Assembly (NCBI RefSeq): GCF_943590815.1 | Contig: NZ_CALSBS010000005.1 | Span: 175,465 to 239,464, forward strand | Source of the DNA: Pseudocitrobacter vendiensis | GTDB lineage: Bacteria; Pseudomonadota; Gammaproteobacteria; Enterobacterales; Enterobacteriaceae | DNA: 64,000 nucleotides | Direction of reading: 5' to 3' | In this document: positions 17,897 through 27,567 of the stretch, one piece after another | Layout: the number at the start of each line of letters is the position of its first letter | Numbering within the stretch: the first letter of the stretch is position 1 | Program-made: the position numbers and the translations under genes | The notes under the pieces: generated by a model | What the model saw: the letters and a program-made list of their open reading frames with translations, nothing else | What the model was told of the DNA's origin: nothing | The model's database searches: none

Positions 17897-19255
17897 TTAT
17901 TTATTCACCACACCTGTAGCAGGCAGCGGGTTGGGTACCGTTGTCGTCCGGCGAACAGCTAACGTCAGTAACGTCAACATGATGGCGCTAATGGCTGCCG
18001 GGACGGCAATCACGTAAAAAAGAGTGTCGAAAGAGAAGTTCATCGCCATCATCACCCCGCCGGAAAGCGAGCCGACAATCGCACCGCAGCGCCCTACCGC
18101 GTTAGACCAGCTCACGCCTGTTGCGCGGCTTTGGGTCGGGTAGAGCATGGCGGTTAAGGCGTTCAGCCCGACCTGCGAGCCGCTGATGCCAATTCCGGTG
18201 CCGAAAATCGCCAGCGCCATCAGCCACAGGCCGTTTTCGCTCAGGCCAATCATCACAATGCACACCGCGCCCAGCGCATAGCTCACCGCCAGCACCCGGA
18301 AAGGATTGAATTTGTCCATTAATACGCCGAGCAGAATTGCGCCCATCGTGCCGCCAATCTGGAACGCCGCCGTCACCCATGACGCATGTTGCAGGTCGAT
18401 ACCACGATGGTTTAGCAGCGTCGGCATCCAGCTTGAGAGTAAATAGATAATCAGCAGGCTCATAAAGAACACCACCCACAGCATCAGCGTGATGGCAAGC
18501 TGACGTCCGGCAAAAAGCTGACCGATGCTGCCCTTGTGGACCGAGGTCGGCTCATCGAGCCAGAAAGTGGTGTCGTCATAGCGCTCTTTAGTCATCTCAC
18601 TGACCAACTGCGCGATGTGCGGCTGAGGGCGCTGACGACGCACCATCCAGCGGGGCGATTCCGGCAATGCAACCAGCAAATAGAAGAACAGGATCATCGG
18701 CAGCACGCCGCCGAGCACCAGTATGCCCGCCCAACCAATCATGCCCACCAGTTGCGCACTGACGATCCCGCCAAAAGCGGAGCCGAGCGTGAAGCCGCAG
18801 AACATCAGGGTTACCAATGCGCCGCGACGGCGAGTTGGCAGGTATTCGGAGGTCATGGTGATGGTATTGGGCATCGCCCCACCCAGCCCAAGGCCGGTTA
18901 AGAAGCGCAGGATAACCAGCGTTTCAAGGTCTGGTGAAAAGGCGGATAGCAGACTGAGGATGCCAAAAAACGCTACGCACCACTCTATGACGCGTTTGCG
19001 ACCAAAGCGATCGGAGAGCGGTCCACACAGCAGCGCCCCGGCGGTGAGCCCAACCAGGCCTGCACCAAATAACGGGGCCAGTTCTGCCGCCGTTAACTGC
19101 CAGTGTCCACGTATATCGGGGGCGATAAAGCCAATTGCCGCCGTATCGAATCCATCCATCATCACCACCAGAAAACAGCAGATAATGACACGCCACTGGA
19201 GCGCGCCGATGGGGGCTGCATCAATCAGAGCTTGTAGTTCACGTCGTTGAGTCAT
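17897..19255 (-). CDS. mhbT: 3-hydroxybenzoate/gentisate transporter, AAHS-family MFS
   Basis: The start [20 protein letters not shown] at 19255 is preferred over upstream in-frame starts because it begins with the typical N-terminus of aromatic acid:H+ symporters. The 452-residue protein has twelve membrane segments. The family motif [15 protein letters not shown] in segment 1 holds the aspartate needed for aromatic-acid uptake, and the MFS loop motif [13 protein letters not shown] lies between segments 2 and 3. It is the first gene of mhbTDHIM, so import is coexpressed with breakdown. Confidence 0.92.
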   Translation of the reverse strand: MTQRRELQALIDAAPIGALQWRVIICCFLVVMMDGFDTAAIGFIAPDIRGHWQLTAAELAPLFGAGLVGLTAGALLCGPLSDRFGRKRVIEWCVAFFGILSLLSAFSPDLETLVILRFLTGLGLGGAMPNTITMTSEYLPTRRRGALVTLMFCGFTLGSAFGGIVSAQLVGMIGWAGILVLGGVLPMILFFYLLVALPESPRWMVRRQRPQPHIAQLVSEMTKERYDDTTFWLDEPTSVHKGSIGQLFAGRQLAITLMLWVVFFMSLLIIYLLSSWMPTLLNHRGIDLQHASWVTAAFQIGGTMGAILLGVLMDKFNPFRVLAVSYALGAVCIVMIGLSENGLWLMALAIFGTGIGISGSQVGLNALTAMLYPTQSRATGVSWSNAVGRCGAIVGSLSGGVMMAMNFSFDTLFYVIAVPAAISAIMLTLLTLAVRRTTTVPNPLPATGVVNK

Positions 19256-19380
19256 GGTATATGCCTCAGGTGTGTAGGGTAGATGTTGTATTTGTTGTTT
19301 GTATGTAGCAAGTTTGTGGTAATTGAAATGCGTTGTACAATGGCTTTCCATGCAGAGTCATAACCTGGAGGTTATTGCTG
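19256..19380. promoter_or_regulatory. mhbR-mhbT divergent control region
   Basis: These 125 bp separate the divergent LysR gene from the operon it should control, the standard place for LysR operators. A palindrome TTGTACAA lies at 19333-19340. A second, ATAACC-TGGA-GGTTAT at 19360-19375, contains the mhbR Shine-Dalgarno sequence TGGAGG, which ends nine bases before the mhbR start. Which element MhbR binds cannot be decided by eye. Confidence 0.6.
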
Positions 19381-20304
19381 ATGGCAAACTGGACGCAAAA
19401 ACTGAAGCTTCATCACCTGCAAATGCTGGTCGCGCTGGGCGAGCAGTGCAATCTGACCCAGGTGGCGAAACAGATGCATATCACCCAACCCGCCCTTTCC
19501 AAGTGGCTGACACAGTTCGAGGAAGAGGTCGGGATCACACTTTTCGAGCGTCACAGCAAAGGCTTACGCCCTTCTGAAGGCGGAAAACTACTGCTCCAGC
19601 ATGCTCAACGGTTAATCAACGATCTCGAACGTTCCCAGTTTGAGGTGGAGCGTTTCAAACAGGGCGGCCTGGTCGGCAGCCTGAAAATCGGCTGCTCTCC
19701 GGTGGCGACAGATTGCGTATCACAGGCGATTTTTCCTCTGCTAAAAGAAATGCCTTCTTTGCACCTGAATATCGAAGAGAAAGTGATGACGCCACTGCTG
19801 CATGATTTGCAATCAGGCGTGGTGGATGTGGTGGTCGGACGTATCGGCGGACGGGCGCTGGAGCTGCCGTTGAATTATCAGGTGTTATATACGGAACCCG
19901 TTTGTTTCGTTGCCCGCACCGATCATCCGCTTGCCGCGTACGAGCGATTAAGCTGGAAGGATCTGGAACCCTGGCGCTGGATAGTCTGGCCCACCGGCAC
20001 GCCCATCCGCCAGAGTATTGATAACGCGCTGGTTGATAACGGCGTGATGCTGCCGGAGAACACCATTGAATCGGCGTCAATGAACGTCAGCGTCAACCTG
20101 CTGCAAAGCAGCGAGATGATTTCTATTCTCTCCCTGCGTCTGGCAGAACGCTACGCTCAACAGGGACAGCTCACGATTCTGGCGTTGCCGAAGATTGAGC
20201 AGAAAGGCAGCGTCGGCGTATTCTGGAGAAAAAACGATCAGCCCTCGCAGGCCCTGAGTCGCTTTCTTTATCATTTATCACATCCGCTTCAGTCAGATGC
20301 CTGA
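19381..20304 (+). CDS. mhbR: LysR-type regulator of the 3-hydroxybenzoate operon
   Basis: The ATG at 19381 gives MANWTQKLKLHHLQMLVALG, a usual LysR N-terminus; an earlier in-frame start lies within the control region. The winged HTH covers about residues 10-70 (LTQVAKQMHITQPALSKWL) and the effector-binding periplasmic-binding-like domain follows (residues 95-295). Total length is 307. Divergent placement next to mhbT, as in the known Klebsiella mhb cluster, supports activation of mhbTDHIM by a pathway compound such as 3-hydroxybenzoate. Confidence 0.92.
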   Translation: MANWTQKLKLHHLQMLVALGEQCNLTQVAKQMHITQPALSKWLTQFEEEVGITLFERHSKGLRPSEGGKLLLQHAQRLINDLERSQFEVERFKQGGLVGSLKIGCSPVATDCVSQAIFPLLKEMPSLHLNIEEKVMTPLLHDLQSGVVDVVVGRIGGRALELPLNYQVLYTEPVCFVARTDHPLAAYERLSWKDLEPWRWIVWPTGTPIRQSIDNALVDNGVMLPENTIESASMNVSVNLLQSSEMISILSLRLAERYAQQGQLTILALPKIEQKGSVGVFWRKNDQPSQALSRFLYHLSHPLQSDA

Positions 20305-20409
20305 TGTTCCGCTTGTCTATGTCAGGTATGCTCACAATTCATGATGTGATCAGTAGCACATTTCCGGCTTTAATTGTATGATGAATGCGTTCCATCAAGG
20401 GTAACCAAC

Positions 20410-20808
20410 ATGAGCAAATCGCTGAATATTATCTGGCAATACCTGCGTGCTTTCGTCCTGATATACGCCTGTTTGTATGCGGGAATTTTTATCGCCTCGC
20501 TGCTACCGATCACCATCCCCGGCAGTATTATCGGGATGCTGATTATGTTCGTCTTACTGGCTCTGCAAATCCTGCCGTCGAAGTGGGTTTTGCCGGGCTG
20601 TTACATTCTCATCCGCTATATGGCGTTGCTGTTCGTGCCTATCGGCGTTGGCGTGATGCAATATTACGACCTGCTCAGCGCCCAGTTTGGCCCTATTGTT
20701 GTCTCCTGCGCGATCAGTACGCTCGTTGTTTTCCTGGTGGTGAGCTGGAGTTCGCACATTATTCATGGCGAACGCAAAGTCGTTGGTCAAAAAGGAACGG
20801 ATGAATGA
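20410..20808 (+). CDS. yohJ: LrgA/CidA-type membrane protein YohJ
   Basis: The 132-residue start [20 protein letters not shown] matches E. coli YohJ; a longer frame upstream is not needed. Four membrane segments and the holin-like LrgA/CidA pattern ([19 protein letters not shown]) are seen. The pair YohJ-YohK corresponds to LrgA-LrgB, proteins tied to murein-hydrolase control and, in recent work on the family, to small-molecule export. AAGGGT precedes the start. The stop overlaps the yohK start by 4 bp. Confidence 0.94.
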   Translation: MSKSLNIIWQYLRAFVLIYACLYAGIFIASLLPITIPGSIIGMLIMFVLLALQILPSKWVLPGCYILIRYMALLFVPIGVGVMQYYDLLSAQFGPIVVSCAISTLVVFLVVSWSSHIIHGERKVVGQKGTDE

Positions 20809-21500
20809 TGCATTATATCTGGTGGTCGTTGCCGCTGACGCTGGTGGTCTTTTTTGCCGCGCGCTGGCTGGCTGCACGGGTAAAATTTCCGCTGCTCAAT
20901 CCCCTGTTAGTGGCGATGGTGGTGATTATTCCCATCCTCCTGCTGACCGGCACGCCTTACGATCACTATTTCCAGGGCAGTAAAGTGCTTAACGATCTGC
21001 TGCAACCGGCGGTCGTGGCCCTCGCCTTTCCGCTGTATGAACAGCTGCATCAAATCCGCGCGCGCTGGAAATCCATTATCACCATCTGCTTTTTCGGCAG
21101 CGTAGTGGCGATGGTGACCGGTACCTCGGTGGCGCTGCTGATGGGCGCATCGCCCGAAATTGCCGCCTCTATTTTACCGAAATCGGTCACGACGCCTATC
21201 GCGATGGCCGTCGGAGGCAGTATTGGCGGTATTCCAGCCATTAGCGCCGTCTGCGTGATTTTCGTCGGGATCCTGGGCGCGGTCTTTGGCCATACCCTGC
21301 TGAACCTGATGCGCATTAATACCAAAGCCGCGCGTGGTCTGGCGATGGGAACCGCGTCGCACGCCCTGGGGACTGCTCGCTGTGCGGAAGTGGATTATCA
21401 GGAAGGCGCATTCAGTTCGCTGGCGCTGGTGCTGTGCGGGATTATTACCTCGCTCGTCGCCCCGTTCCTGTTCCCGATTATTCTCTCTGTCGTCGGCTAA
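20805..21500 (+). CDS. yohK: LrgB/CidB-type membrane protein YohK
   Basis: The 231-residue protein is an LrgB-family membrane protein with six to seven hydrophobic segments. The family signature [20 protein letters not shown] is present near residues 124-143 along with the C-terminal ALGTARCAE...[11 protein letters not shown] stretch. It is translationally coupled to yohJ through an ATGA overlap and precedes the cdd promoter. In E. coli this pair is also beside cdd. Confidence 0.95.
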   Translation: MMHYIWWSLPLTLVVFFAARWLAARVKFPLLNPLLVAMVVIIPILLLTGTPYDHYFQGSKVLNDLLQPAVVALAFPLYEQLHQIRARWKSIITICFFGSVVAMVTGTSVALLMGASPEIAASILPKSVTTPIAMAVGGSIGGIPAISAVCVIFVGILGAVFGHTLLNLMRINTKAARGLAMGTASHALGTARCAEVDYQEGAFSSLALVLCGIITSLVAPFLFPIILSVVG

Positions 21501-21511
21501 AATGCGATAAG

Positions 21512-21600
21512 TCACACATTTTGCAAAACGATTGCATGTGTTGCATAAATAATGAGATTTAGATCACTCATTTAAGCGTAATCGGCACGTACACTGTTTA
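21512..21600 (+). promoter_or_regulatory. cdd promoter with CRP site and CytR-type octamers
   Basis: A CRP-type palindrome AATGAGATTTAGATCACTCATT lies at 21551-21572 (described here as TGAGA-N6-TCACT). Its centre at 21560.5 is 41.5 bp ahead of a start point predicted from the -10 candidate TACACT at 21590-21595, the class II activator position. Upstream, TTGCAAAA, ATTGCATG and GTTGCAT (about 21521-21545) are CytR-like half-sites. E. coli cdd is known to be controlled by cAMP-CRP and CytR, and this layout agrees. Confidence 0.75.
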
Positions 21601-21626
21601 CCCTTACACTGTTACGAGGCAACGCC

Positions 21627-22511
21627 ATGCACCCACGTTTTCAATCTGCTTTTTCGCAACTGCCTGCGGACCTGCAAACAGCCATTGCTCCTGTGCTGGC
21701 TGATGCGCATTTCTCCGCGATGCTGAGCGCCGGGCAGGTCTCATCGCTGCTTAACGCGACAGGACTGGACGAAGACGCGCTGGCCTTCGCGCTTCTGCCG
21801 CTGGCTGCTGCCTGCGCGCGCGCCGACCTTTCCCACTTCAACGTTGGCGCTATTGCGCGCGGCGTAAGCGGAACCTGGTACTTCGGCGGCAATATGGAAT
21901 TTTTGGGCGCGACCATGCAGCAAACCGTCCACGCCGAACAAAGCGCGATCAGCCACGCCTGGCTGCGCGGTGAAAAAGCTCTCGCAGCGATCACCGTCAA
22001 CTACACCCCTTGCGGCCACTGCCGTCAGTTTATGAATGAACTGAACAGCGGGCTGGCGCTGCGTATCAACCTGCCGGGCCGTGCGCCCCATACGCTGAAA
22101 GATTATTTACCCGATGCGTTTGGGCCGAAAGATCTCGACATCAAAACGTTACTGATGGATGAGCAGAATCACGGTTACTCACTGGAAGGTGATGCGTTAA
22201 CTCAGGCTGCCATAAAAGCCGCGAATAAAAGTCATACGCCATACAGCAAATCGCCTTCCGGCGTGGCGCTGGAACTGGCCGACGGCACAATTTTTAGCGG
22301 AAGCTACGCTGAAAACGCGGCCTTCAACCCAACGCTACCGCCATTGCAGGGCGCACTGAATCTGTTAAGCCTGCATGGTTATGATTATCCTGCCATTACC
22401 CGCGCGATGCTTGCCGAACGCGCCGATGCGCCGCTCATCCAGTGGGATGCGACGGTGGCGACGCTGAAAGCGTTAGGCTGCCAGAACATCGACCGCGTCC
22501 TTCTCGGTTAA
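21627..22511 (+). CDS. cdd: Cytidine deaminase
   Basis: The 294-residue enzyme deaminates cytidine and deoxycytidine to uridine forms in pyrimidine salvage. Length and sequence match E. coli Cdd, a dimer with a catalytic and a degenerate core per chain. The zinc site is complete: His102 and catalytic Glu104 in VHAEQSAI, and Cys129/Cys132 in PCGHC. The C-terminal degenerate domain (residues 190-294) is present. A CRP/CytR promoter lies upstream. Confidence 0.97.
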   Translation: MHPRFQSAFSQLPADLQTAIAPVLADAHFSAMLSAGQVSSLLNATGLDEDALAFALLPLAAACARADLSHFNVGAIARGVSGTWYFGGNMEFLGATMQQTVHAEQSAISHAWLRGEKALAAITVNYTPCGHCRQFMNELNSGLALRINLPGRAPHTLKDYLPDAFGPKDLDIKTLLMDEQNHGYSLEGDALTQAAIKAANKSHTPYSKSPSGVALELADGTIFSGSYAENAAFNPTLPPLQGALNLLSLHGYDYPAITRAMLAERADAPLIQWDATVATLKALGCQNIDRVLLG

Positions 22512-22603
22512 TCTTTCAGTGCGGGCGAGAGCCCGCAACTGGCGAATTTCCCTGCAATTAAGACGCTGATTCTTGCTCTTAAGCGGCGGGTAAAGTAGCC
22601 TGA

Positions 22604-23344
<741 letters not shown>

Positions 23345-23465
23345 TGTGTGGAATGTTACGCATTACCTTCCAAACCGCCCGTTAACGAGTAAATATTTAC
23401 GCATTAATTACGAAATATGGCATTAATGCGTAAAATATCACTCATTATGTCACTCGGGAGTCATC

Positions 23466-23706
23466 ATGGAGAATTTAACGATACAGGCGTTTTTGCAACG
23501 CGAGTGGGTCGACATTGCCCAGATCTCATTCCCCCGCAGTGATGAAAACAACTGGCGCATAACCGAGTTACACTATCAGTCAGACTATGCCATTGAGTAT
23601 CTGGAGTGTACTCAGAGAACGCGGCGTGCCGGAACAAATCATGTCCATGCCATCCATTGGATTCCAATTTATTGCTGATAAATTACATCGCTGGGGTTTG
23701 CTATGA
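23466..23706 (+). pseudogene. HipA-like toxin remnant (deleted and frameshifted)
   Basis: From 23466 a frame begins MENLTIQAFLQREWVDIAQI, resembling the N-terminal subdomain of HipA-family toxins, and remains plausible to ITELHYQSDYAIEYL. It then turns into an unlikely basic tail and stops at 23678. Shifting one base forward (+1 frame) from about 23604 gives VLRERGVPEQIMSMPSIGFQ and onward to RWGLL, ending in a TGA at 23704-23706 that overlaps the ATG of the next gene as ATGA. That overlap is typical of coupled toxin-antitoxin genes, so the original toxin likely ended there. The middle, kinase part of about 350 residues is missing. The HipA assignment rests on a short N-terminal match only. 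Confidence 0.55.
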
Positions 23707-24161
23707 CAGATAATGACAGAGACGGCGATATCAAAAAAACCATTGCCCGATTACGTGAGCAAAACCGACAACCCTATTCAACGTCAGGTGTAGCAGCGCC
23801 GAACCTACAGGCCCAGGAGGAAAAATTGCTGCGTACTCGTGTTACGGAGAATATTGAAAGAACAGATACCGCAGAGAGAAACGCGCTGATGAATGCAATC
23901 AGTTTGCAACTTCTCATGGGGAATATCACGCAGGGAGAAGCCCTGAAACGAATGCGTATCAACCTGGTGGGAATGAAACAGGATGCTTATGCCCGGCTTG
24001 TTGGCGTATCACGTAAAACCATTTCCGATATTGAAAATAATAAAATAAATAATTCGATTGAAACACTCAATAAAGTATTTAAGCCCTTCGGCCTGCAATT
24101 AGGATTAATCCCCACCTCGCCACAACGACTGATAAGCTTGTTAAATTCCGCAGAAAAATAA
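23703..24161 (+). CDS. HTH (XRE/HipB-like) regulator, antitoxin-type
   Basis: The 152-residue protein has a charged, probably disordered N-terminal half (residues 1-60) and a Cro/C1-type helix-turn-helix at about 88-130 (GMKQDAYARLVGVSRKTISD). The ending FKPFGLQLGLIP is the pattern of HipB-like antitoxins. Its start overlaps the decayed HipA-like fragment by 4 bp, so it was probably the antitoxin or repressor partner in a toxin-first arrangement. Being intact while the toxin is broken suggests a solitary antitoxin. A large inverted repeat follows 16 bp after its stop. Confidence 0.75.
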   Translation: MTDNDRDGDIKKTIARLREQNRQPYSTSGVAAPNLQAQEEKLLRTRVTENIERTDTAERNALMNAISLQLLMGNITQGEALKRMRINLVGMKQDAYARLVGVSRKTISDIENNKINNSIETLNKVFKPFGLQLGLIPTSPQRLISLLNSAEK

Positions 24162-24177
24162 ATGTGAGTAGATCATT

Positions 24178-24221
24178 GCAAATAATAACCAGTTATCATT
24201 TTGATAATGGTTATTATTTGC
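24178..24221. repeat. 44-bp near-perfect inverted repeat behind the HTH gene
   Basis: The outer arms are perfect: GCAAATAATAACC (24178-24190) and GGTTATTATTTGC (24209-24221). Inner arms TTATCA/TGATAA continue the symmetry towards the centre, leaving one unpaired base and a tiny loop. As RNA it is a long AU-rich hairpin without a U-tail; as DNA it is a strong candidate operator for the neighbouring HTH protein or for preTA, whose start is 169 bp downstream. Confidence 0.7.
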
Positions 24222-24390
24222 GCATAAGTATTTACTGCTATCCCTTGCAAATCATCCCGTTATTTAACCTATGTGTGAATAGATTCACAGAATACGCTCA
24301 TCCCCAGGCATAGCCTTGCTAACAGGTTATTTTTATTATTTATAACGTTATGCGCTCGCTTTAATTTACCTAATCATTAAGGAAGATTAT

Positions 24391-25632
24391 ATGTCGCAAC
24401 AAAATTATCTGGATGAGCTAATTCCGGCCTTTACGCCATTGCTGGCGATAAAGGAGGCCTCGCGTTGTTTGTTATGCCACGATGCGCCTTGCAGCCAGGG
24501 GTGTCCAGCCCAAACGGACCCGGGTAAATTTATCCGCTCCATCTATTTCCGTAATTTTAAAGGCGCAGCCGAAACCATACGCGAAAATAACGCGCTGGGT
24601 GCCGTATGTGCGCGTGTTTGCCCAACCGAAAAATTATGCCAGGCAGAATGTTCGCGATCGGGGATCGATAAACCAATCGACATCGCCCGCCTGCAACGCT
24701 TTGTGACTGACTTTGAGCAGCAAACGGGTATGCAGGTTTATCAACCGGGCAGTAAAACGCTCGGTAAAGTGGCGATTGTCGGGGCCGGCCCGGCGGGCTT
24801 ACAGGCGAGCGTCACGCTTACTCATCTGGGCTATGACGTTACGCTCTTCGAAAAAGAGGCGCAGGCCGGTGGCTGGTTGCGCCACGGTATTCCGGAATTC
24901 CGTTTACCGCAGGCCGTGCTGGATAACGAAATTCAGCGCATCATCGATATGGGCGTAACCATCAAATGCAACAGTGAAGTGGGTAAAGACCTGACGCTGG
25001 AAGAGCTGAAAGCTCGCCACCGCGCGGTACTGTTGACCGTTGGTTTATCGCAGGGTTCTTCCCTCTCACTCTTTGATGATGCTGAAGACGTTGAAATCGC
25101 CGTCGACTTTTTACAACGCGCCAGCCGCGCAAACGGTGAAATTGCCATTCCTCAAAGTGCGTTGATTATCGGCGGCGGCGACGTGGCGATGGATGTCGCC
25201 ACCACGCTGAAAATGCTGGGCTGCCCTTCTGTCACCTGCGTCGCGCGTGAAACGCTGGATGCATTCCCGGCAAGCGATAAAGAGTTTACCAGCGCTCAGG
25301 CACTGGGTGTTTCCATTATTGACGGCTTCACACCGATTGACGTCGCAGGTCATTCGGTCACCTTCCAGCACGTTAGCTTACCGGGCGAACTGAAACTGCA
25401 CGCAGAGAAAATCATTCTCGCCGTCGGCCAGCATGCGCAGTTTACCGCCTTTAATCATCTGAACGTGCAGCGTAATACAGTGGAAACAACAGATTATCAG
25501 ACATCTGACCCGACGCTATTTGCTGCGGGCGATATTGTTCAGGGAGATAAAACGGTGGTTTATGCGGTGAAAACCGGGAAGGAAGCCGCACAGTCCATTC
25601 ACCACTATTTAGAGGGAGCGTGCTCATGTTAA
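24391..25632 (+). CDS. preT: NAD-dependent dihydropyrimidine dehydrogenase, flavoprotein subunit
   Basis: The 413-residue subunit pairs with PreA to reduce uracil and thymine to their dihydro forms with NADH. An N-terminal Fe-S domain carries cysteine clusters ([15 protein letters not shown], near 28-42, and [17 protein letters not shown] near 71-87), followed by a FAD/NAD(P)H oxidoreductase fold: [14 protein letters not shown] at about 128-141 and the second nucleotide site [14 protein letters not shown]. The C-terminus with [10 protein letters not shown] is typical of GltD-like proteins. The stop overlaps the preA start by 7 bp. Confidence 0.95.
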   Translation: MSQQNYLDELIPAFTPLLAIKEASRCLLCHDAPCSQGCPAQTDPGKFIRSIYFRNFKGAAETIRENNALGAVCARVCPTEKLCQAECSRSGIDKPIDIARLQRFVTDFEQQTGMQVYQPGSKTLGKVAIVGAGPAGLQASVTLTHLGYDVTLFEKEAQAGGWLRHGIPEFRLPQAVLDNEIQRIIDMGVTIKCNSEVGKDLTLEELKARHRAVLLTVGLSQGSSLSLFDDAEDVEIAVDFLQRASRANGEIAIPQSALIIGGGDVAMDVATTLKMLGCPSVTCVARETLDAFPASDKEFTSAQALGVSIIDGFTPIDVAGHSVTFQHVSLPGELKLHAEKIILAVGQHAQFTAFNHLNVQRNTVETTDYQTSDPTLFAAGDIVQGDKTVVYAVKTGKEAAQSIHHYLEGACSC

Positions 25633-26861
25633 CGAAAGATCTTTCTGTTACCTTTTGCGGCGTTAAATTTCCTAACCCGTTCTGCCTCTCTTCTTCACCG
25701 GTCGGCAACTGCTATGAAATGTGCGCCAAGGCGTATGATACCGGCTGGGGTGGTGTGGTGTTCAAAACCATCGGCTTCTTTATTGCCAATGAAGTTTCGC
25801 CACGTTTCGATCATTTAACCAAAGAGGATACCGGCTTTATCGGCTTCAAAAATATGGAGCAGATTGCTGAGCATCCGCTGGCGGAAAACCTCGAAGCCAT
25901 TCGTCGGCTGAAAGAAGATTACCCCGATAAAGTGTTGATCGCCTCGATCATGGGAGAAAACGAACAGCAGTGGCAGGATCTGGCGCATCTGGTTGAGAAA
26001 GCCGGTGCCGATATGATCGAGTGTAACTTCTCCTGCCCGCAGATGACCTCTCATGCGATGGGTAGCGATGTCGGTCAAAGCCCGGAACTGGTGGAAAAAT
26101 ATTGCCGCGCGGTGAAACGCGGTTCCTCCCTGCCGATGCTGGCAAAAATGACGCCGAATATTGGTGATATGTGCGACGTAGCGCTGGCGGCAAAACGCGG
26201 CGGTGCGGACGGTATTGCGGCAATCAACACCGTGAAATCGATCACTAATATCGACCTGAATCGCAAAATCGGGATGCCGGTGGTCAACGGCAAATCGAGC
26301 ATTTCCGGTTATTCCGGCAAAGCGGTGAAACCGATCGCTCTGCGCTTTATACAGCAAATGCGCATGCATCCTGAACTGCGTGATTTCCCGATCAGCGGTA
26401 TCGGCGGGATAGAAACCTGGGAAGACGCAGCTGAGTTTTTACTCCTCGGTGCGGCCACGCTTCAGGTCACAACCGGCATCATGCAGTATGGCTATCGCAT
26501 CGTAGAAGATATGAGCAGCGGTCTATCGCACTACCTGGCCGATCAGGGCTTTGATTCGATCGATGAGATGTTAGGTCTGGCGAACGCCAATATTGTTCCG
26601 GCGGAAGAACTGGATCGCAGCTATATCGTTTATCCACATATTGCGGAAGATAAATGTGTGGGCTGCGGGCGCTGTTATATTTCCTGCTACGACGGCGGCC
26701 ACCAGGCAATGGAATGGAATGAAGATACCCGTACGCCGCACTGTGACACCGAGAAGTGCGTTGGCTGCCTGCTCTGCGGTCATGTTTGTCCGGTAGCGTG
26801 TATCAGCCCTGGACGCGTAGAGTTCAAGCCTGGCGAGAAAGAGCACGCCGTTTCACTTTAA
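25626..26861 (+). CDS. preA: NAD-dependent dihydropyrimidine dehydrogenase, catalytic subunit
   Basis: The ATG at 25626 gives [20 protein letters not shown], matching E. coli PreA; a GTG six bases upstream adds two residues only. The 411-residue protein has a TIM-barrel FMN domain of the dihydroorotate-dehydrogenase type ([24 protein letters not shown] with the active-site cysteine region, [19 protein letters not shown]). A C-terminal ferredoxin domain carries two 4Fe-4S motifs, [11 protein letters not shown] and [11 protein letters not shown]. It works with PreT in the reductive pyrimidine pathway. Confidence 0.96.
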   Translation: MLTKDLSVTFCGVKFPNPFCLSSSPVGNCYEMCAKAYDTGWGGVVFKTIGFFIANEVSPRFDHLTKEDTGFIGFKNMEQIAEHPLAENLEAIRRLKEDYPDKVLIASIMGENEQQWQDLAHLVEKAGADMIECNFSCPQMTSHAMGSDVGQSPELVEKYCRAVKRGSSLPMLAKMTPNIGDMCDVALAAKRGGADGIAAINTVKSITNIDLNRKIGMPVVNGKSSISGYSGKAVKPIALRFIQQMRMHPELRDFPISGIGGIETWEDAAEFLLLGAATLQVTTGIMQYGYRIVEDMSSGLSHYLADQGFDSIDEMLGLANANIVPAEELDRSYIVYPHIAEDKCVGCGRCYISCYDGGHQAMEWNEDTRTPHCDTEKCVGCLLCGHVCPVACISPGRVEFKPGEKEHAVSL

Positions 26862-26877
26862 CCTCTAAGGACGAGGA

Positions 26878-26900
26878 CCGGCCTGTTCATGCAGGCCGGG
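26878..26900 (+). promoter_or_regulatory. Hairpin ahead of the DUF1097 gene overlapping its ribosome-binding site
   Basis: CCGGCCTG (26878-26885) pairs perfectly with CAGGCCGG (26892-26899) across a 6-nt loop. It lies 16 bp after the preA stop. The only Shine-Dalgarno-like bases for the next gene (GGGA, 26898-26901, seven bases before the ATG) are partly inside the 3' arm, so the hairpin could limit translation of the downstream gene or act as an intercistronic pause. There is no U-run, so simple termination is unlikely. Confidence 0.55.
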
Positions 26901-26907
26901 ATTAACC

Positions 26908-27375
26908 ATGAGTACACTTGTCGCTATTGCCCTCACTACCGGTATTTTGTCGGGAATTTGGGGCTGGGTCGCCGTGACATGGAGCCTGCTCAGTTGGGCA
27001 GGGTTTCTGGGTTGTACTGCCTATTTCGCCTGCCCTCAGGACGGAGTGAAAGGTCTGGGAATATCTCTGTGTACTGTAATGAGTGGTGTGTTTTGGGCAG
27101 AAGTGATTATCTACGGCAGTCAGCTATCCCCTGAGTGGGCCATGCTGGGTTATTTACTTACAGGTGTCGTGGCTTTCGTGATGTGTATTCAGGCGAAAAG
27201 CCAGTGGCTCTCTTTTGTTCCGGGCACATTTATTGGCGCGTGTTCTACCTTCGCTGGTCAGGGTGACTGGCAGGCGGTATCCCCGTCACTTTTAGTGGGG
27301 CTGCTATTTGGTTACGCGATGAAAAATAGCGGTTTATTACTCGCCGAACGTTGGCCCCAGCCGAAAAAGTCATAA
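26908..27375 (+). CDS. DUF1097 inner-membrane protein (YcdZ-like)
   Basis: The 155-residue protein has four to five hydrophobic segments and matches the DUF1097 family of which E. coli YcdZ is a member. Family function is unknown. It starts MSTLVAIALTTGILSGIWGW and ends with a short basic tail (ERWPQPKKS). It follows preA by 46 bp on the same strand and may be read from the preTA promoter, subject to the hairpin just upstream of its start. It is not at this place in E. coli K-12, so it is an accessory gene here. Confidence 0.8.
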   Translation: MSTLVAIALTTGILSGIWGWVAVTWSLLSWAGFLGCTAYFACPQDGVKGLGISLCTVMSGVFWAEVIIYGSQLSPEWAMLGYLLTGVVAFVMCIQAKSQWLSFVPGTFIGACSTFAGQGDWQAVSPSLLVGLLFGYAMKNSGLLLAERWPQPKKS

Positions 27376-27428
27376 AAAAAGCCCGACATGTTTTTGCACC
27401 GGCCTTGCGGCTGATGACAACTGCAACA

Positions 27429-27530
27429 TTGCCTGATGCGCTACGCTTATCAGGCCTACGGGATTTCTGCAATCTTCTGAATTTGCACGATTTTGTAGGC
27501 CGGATAAGGCGTTTTCGCCGCATCCGGCAA
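27429..27530. repeat. BIME: two opposed REP units between the DUF1097 gene and mglC
   Basis: One REP variant (GCCTGATGCGCTACGCTTAT, from about 27431, ending CAGGC) and an opposed copy (TAGGCCGGATAAGGCG, from about 27496, ending CATCCGGCAA) form a pair in a convergent intergenic space. It likely protects the 3' ends of both transcripts. Confidence 0.88.
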
Positions 27531-27567
27531 AAACAAAGCGCACTTTGTCAGCAATATTAAACCCGAA

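Noticed and set aside
22521..22536. GCGGGC-GAGA-GCCCGC hairpin behind cdd
   Set aside because: A 6-bp stem without a T-run is too weak to call a terminator with confidence.
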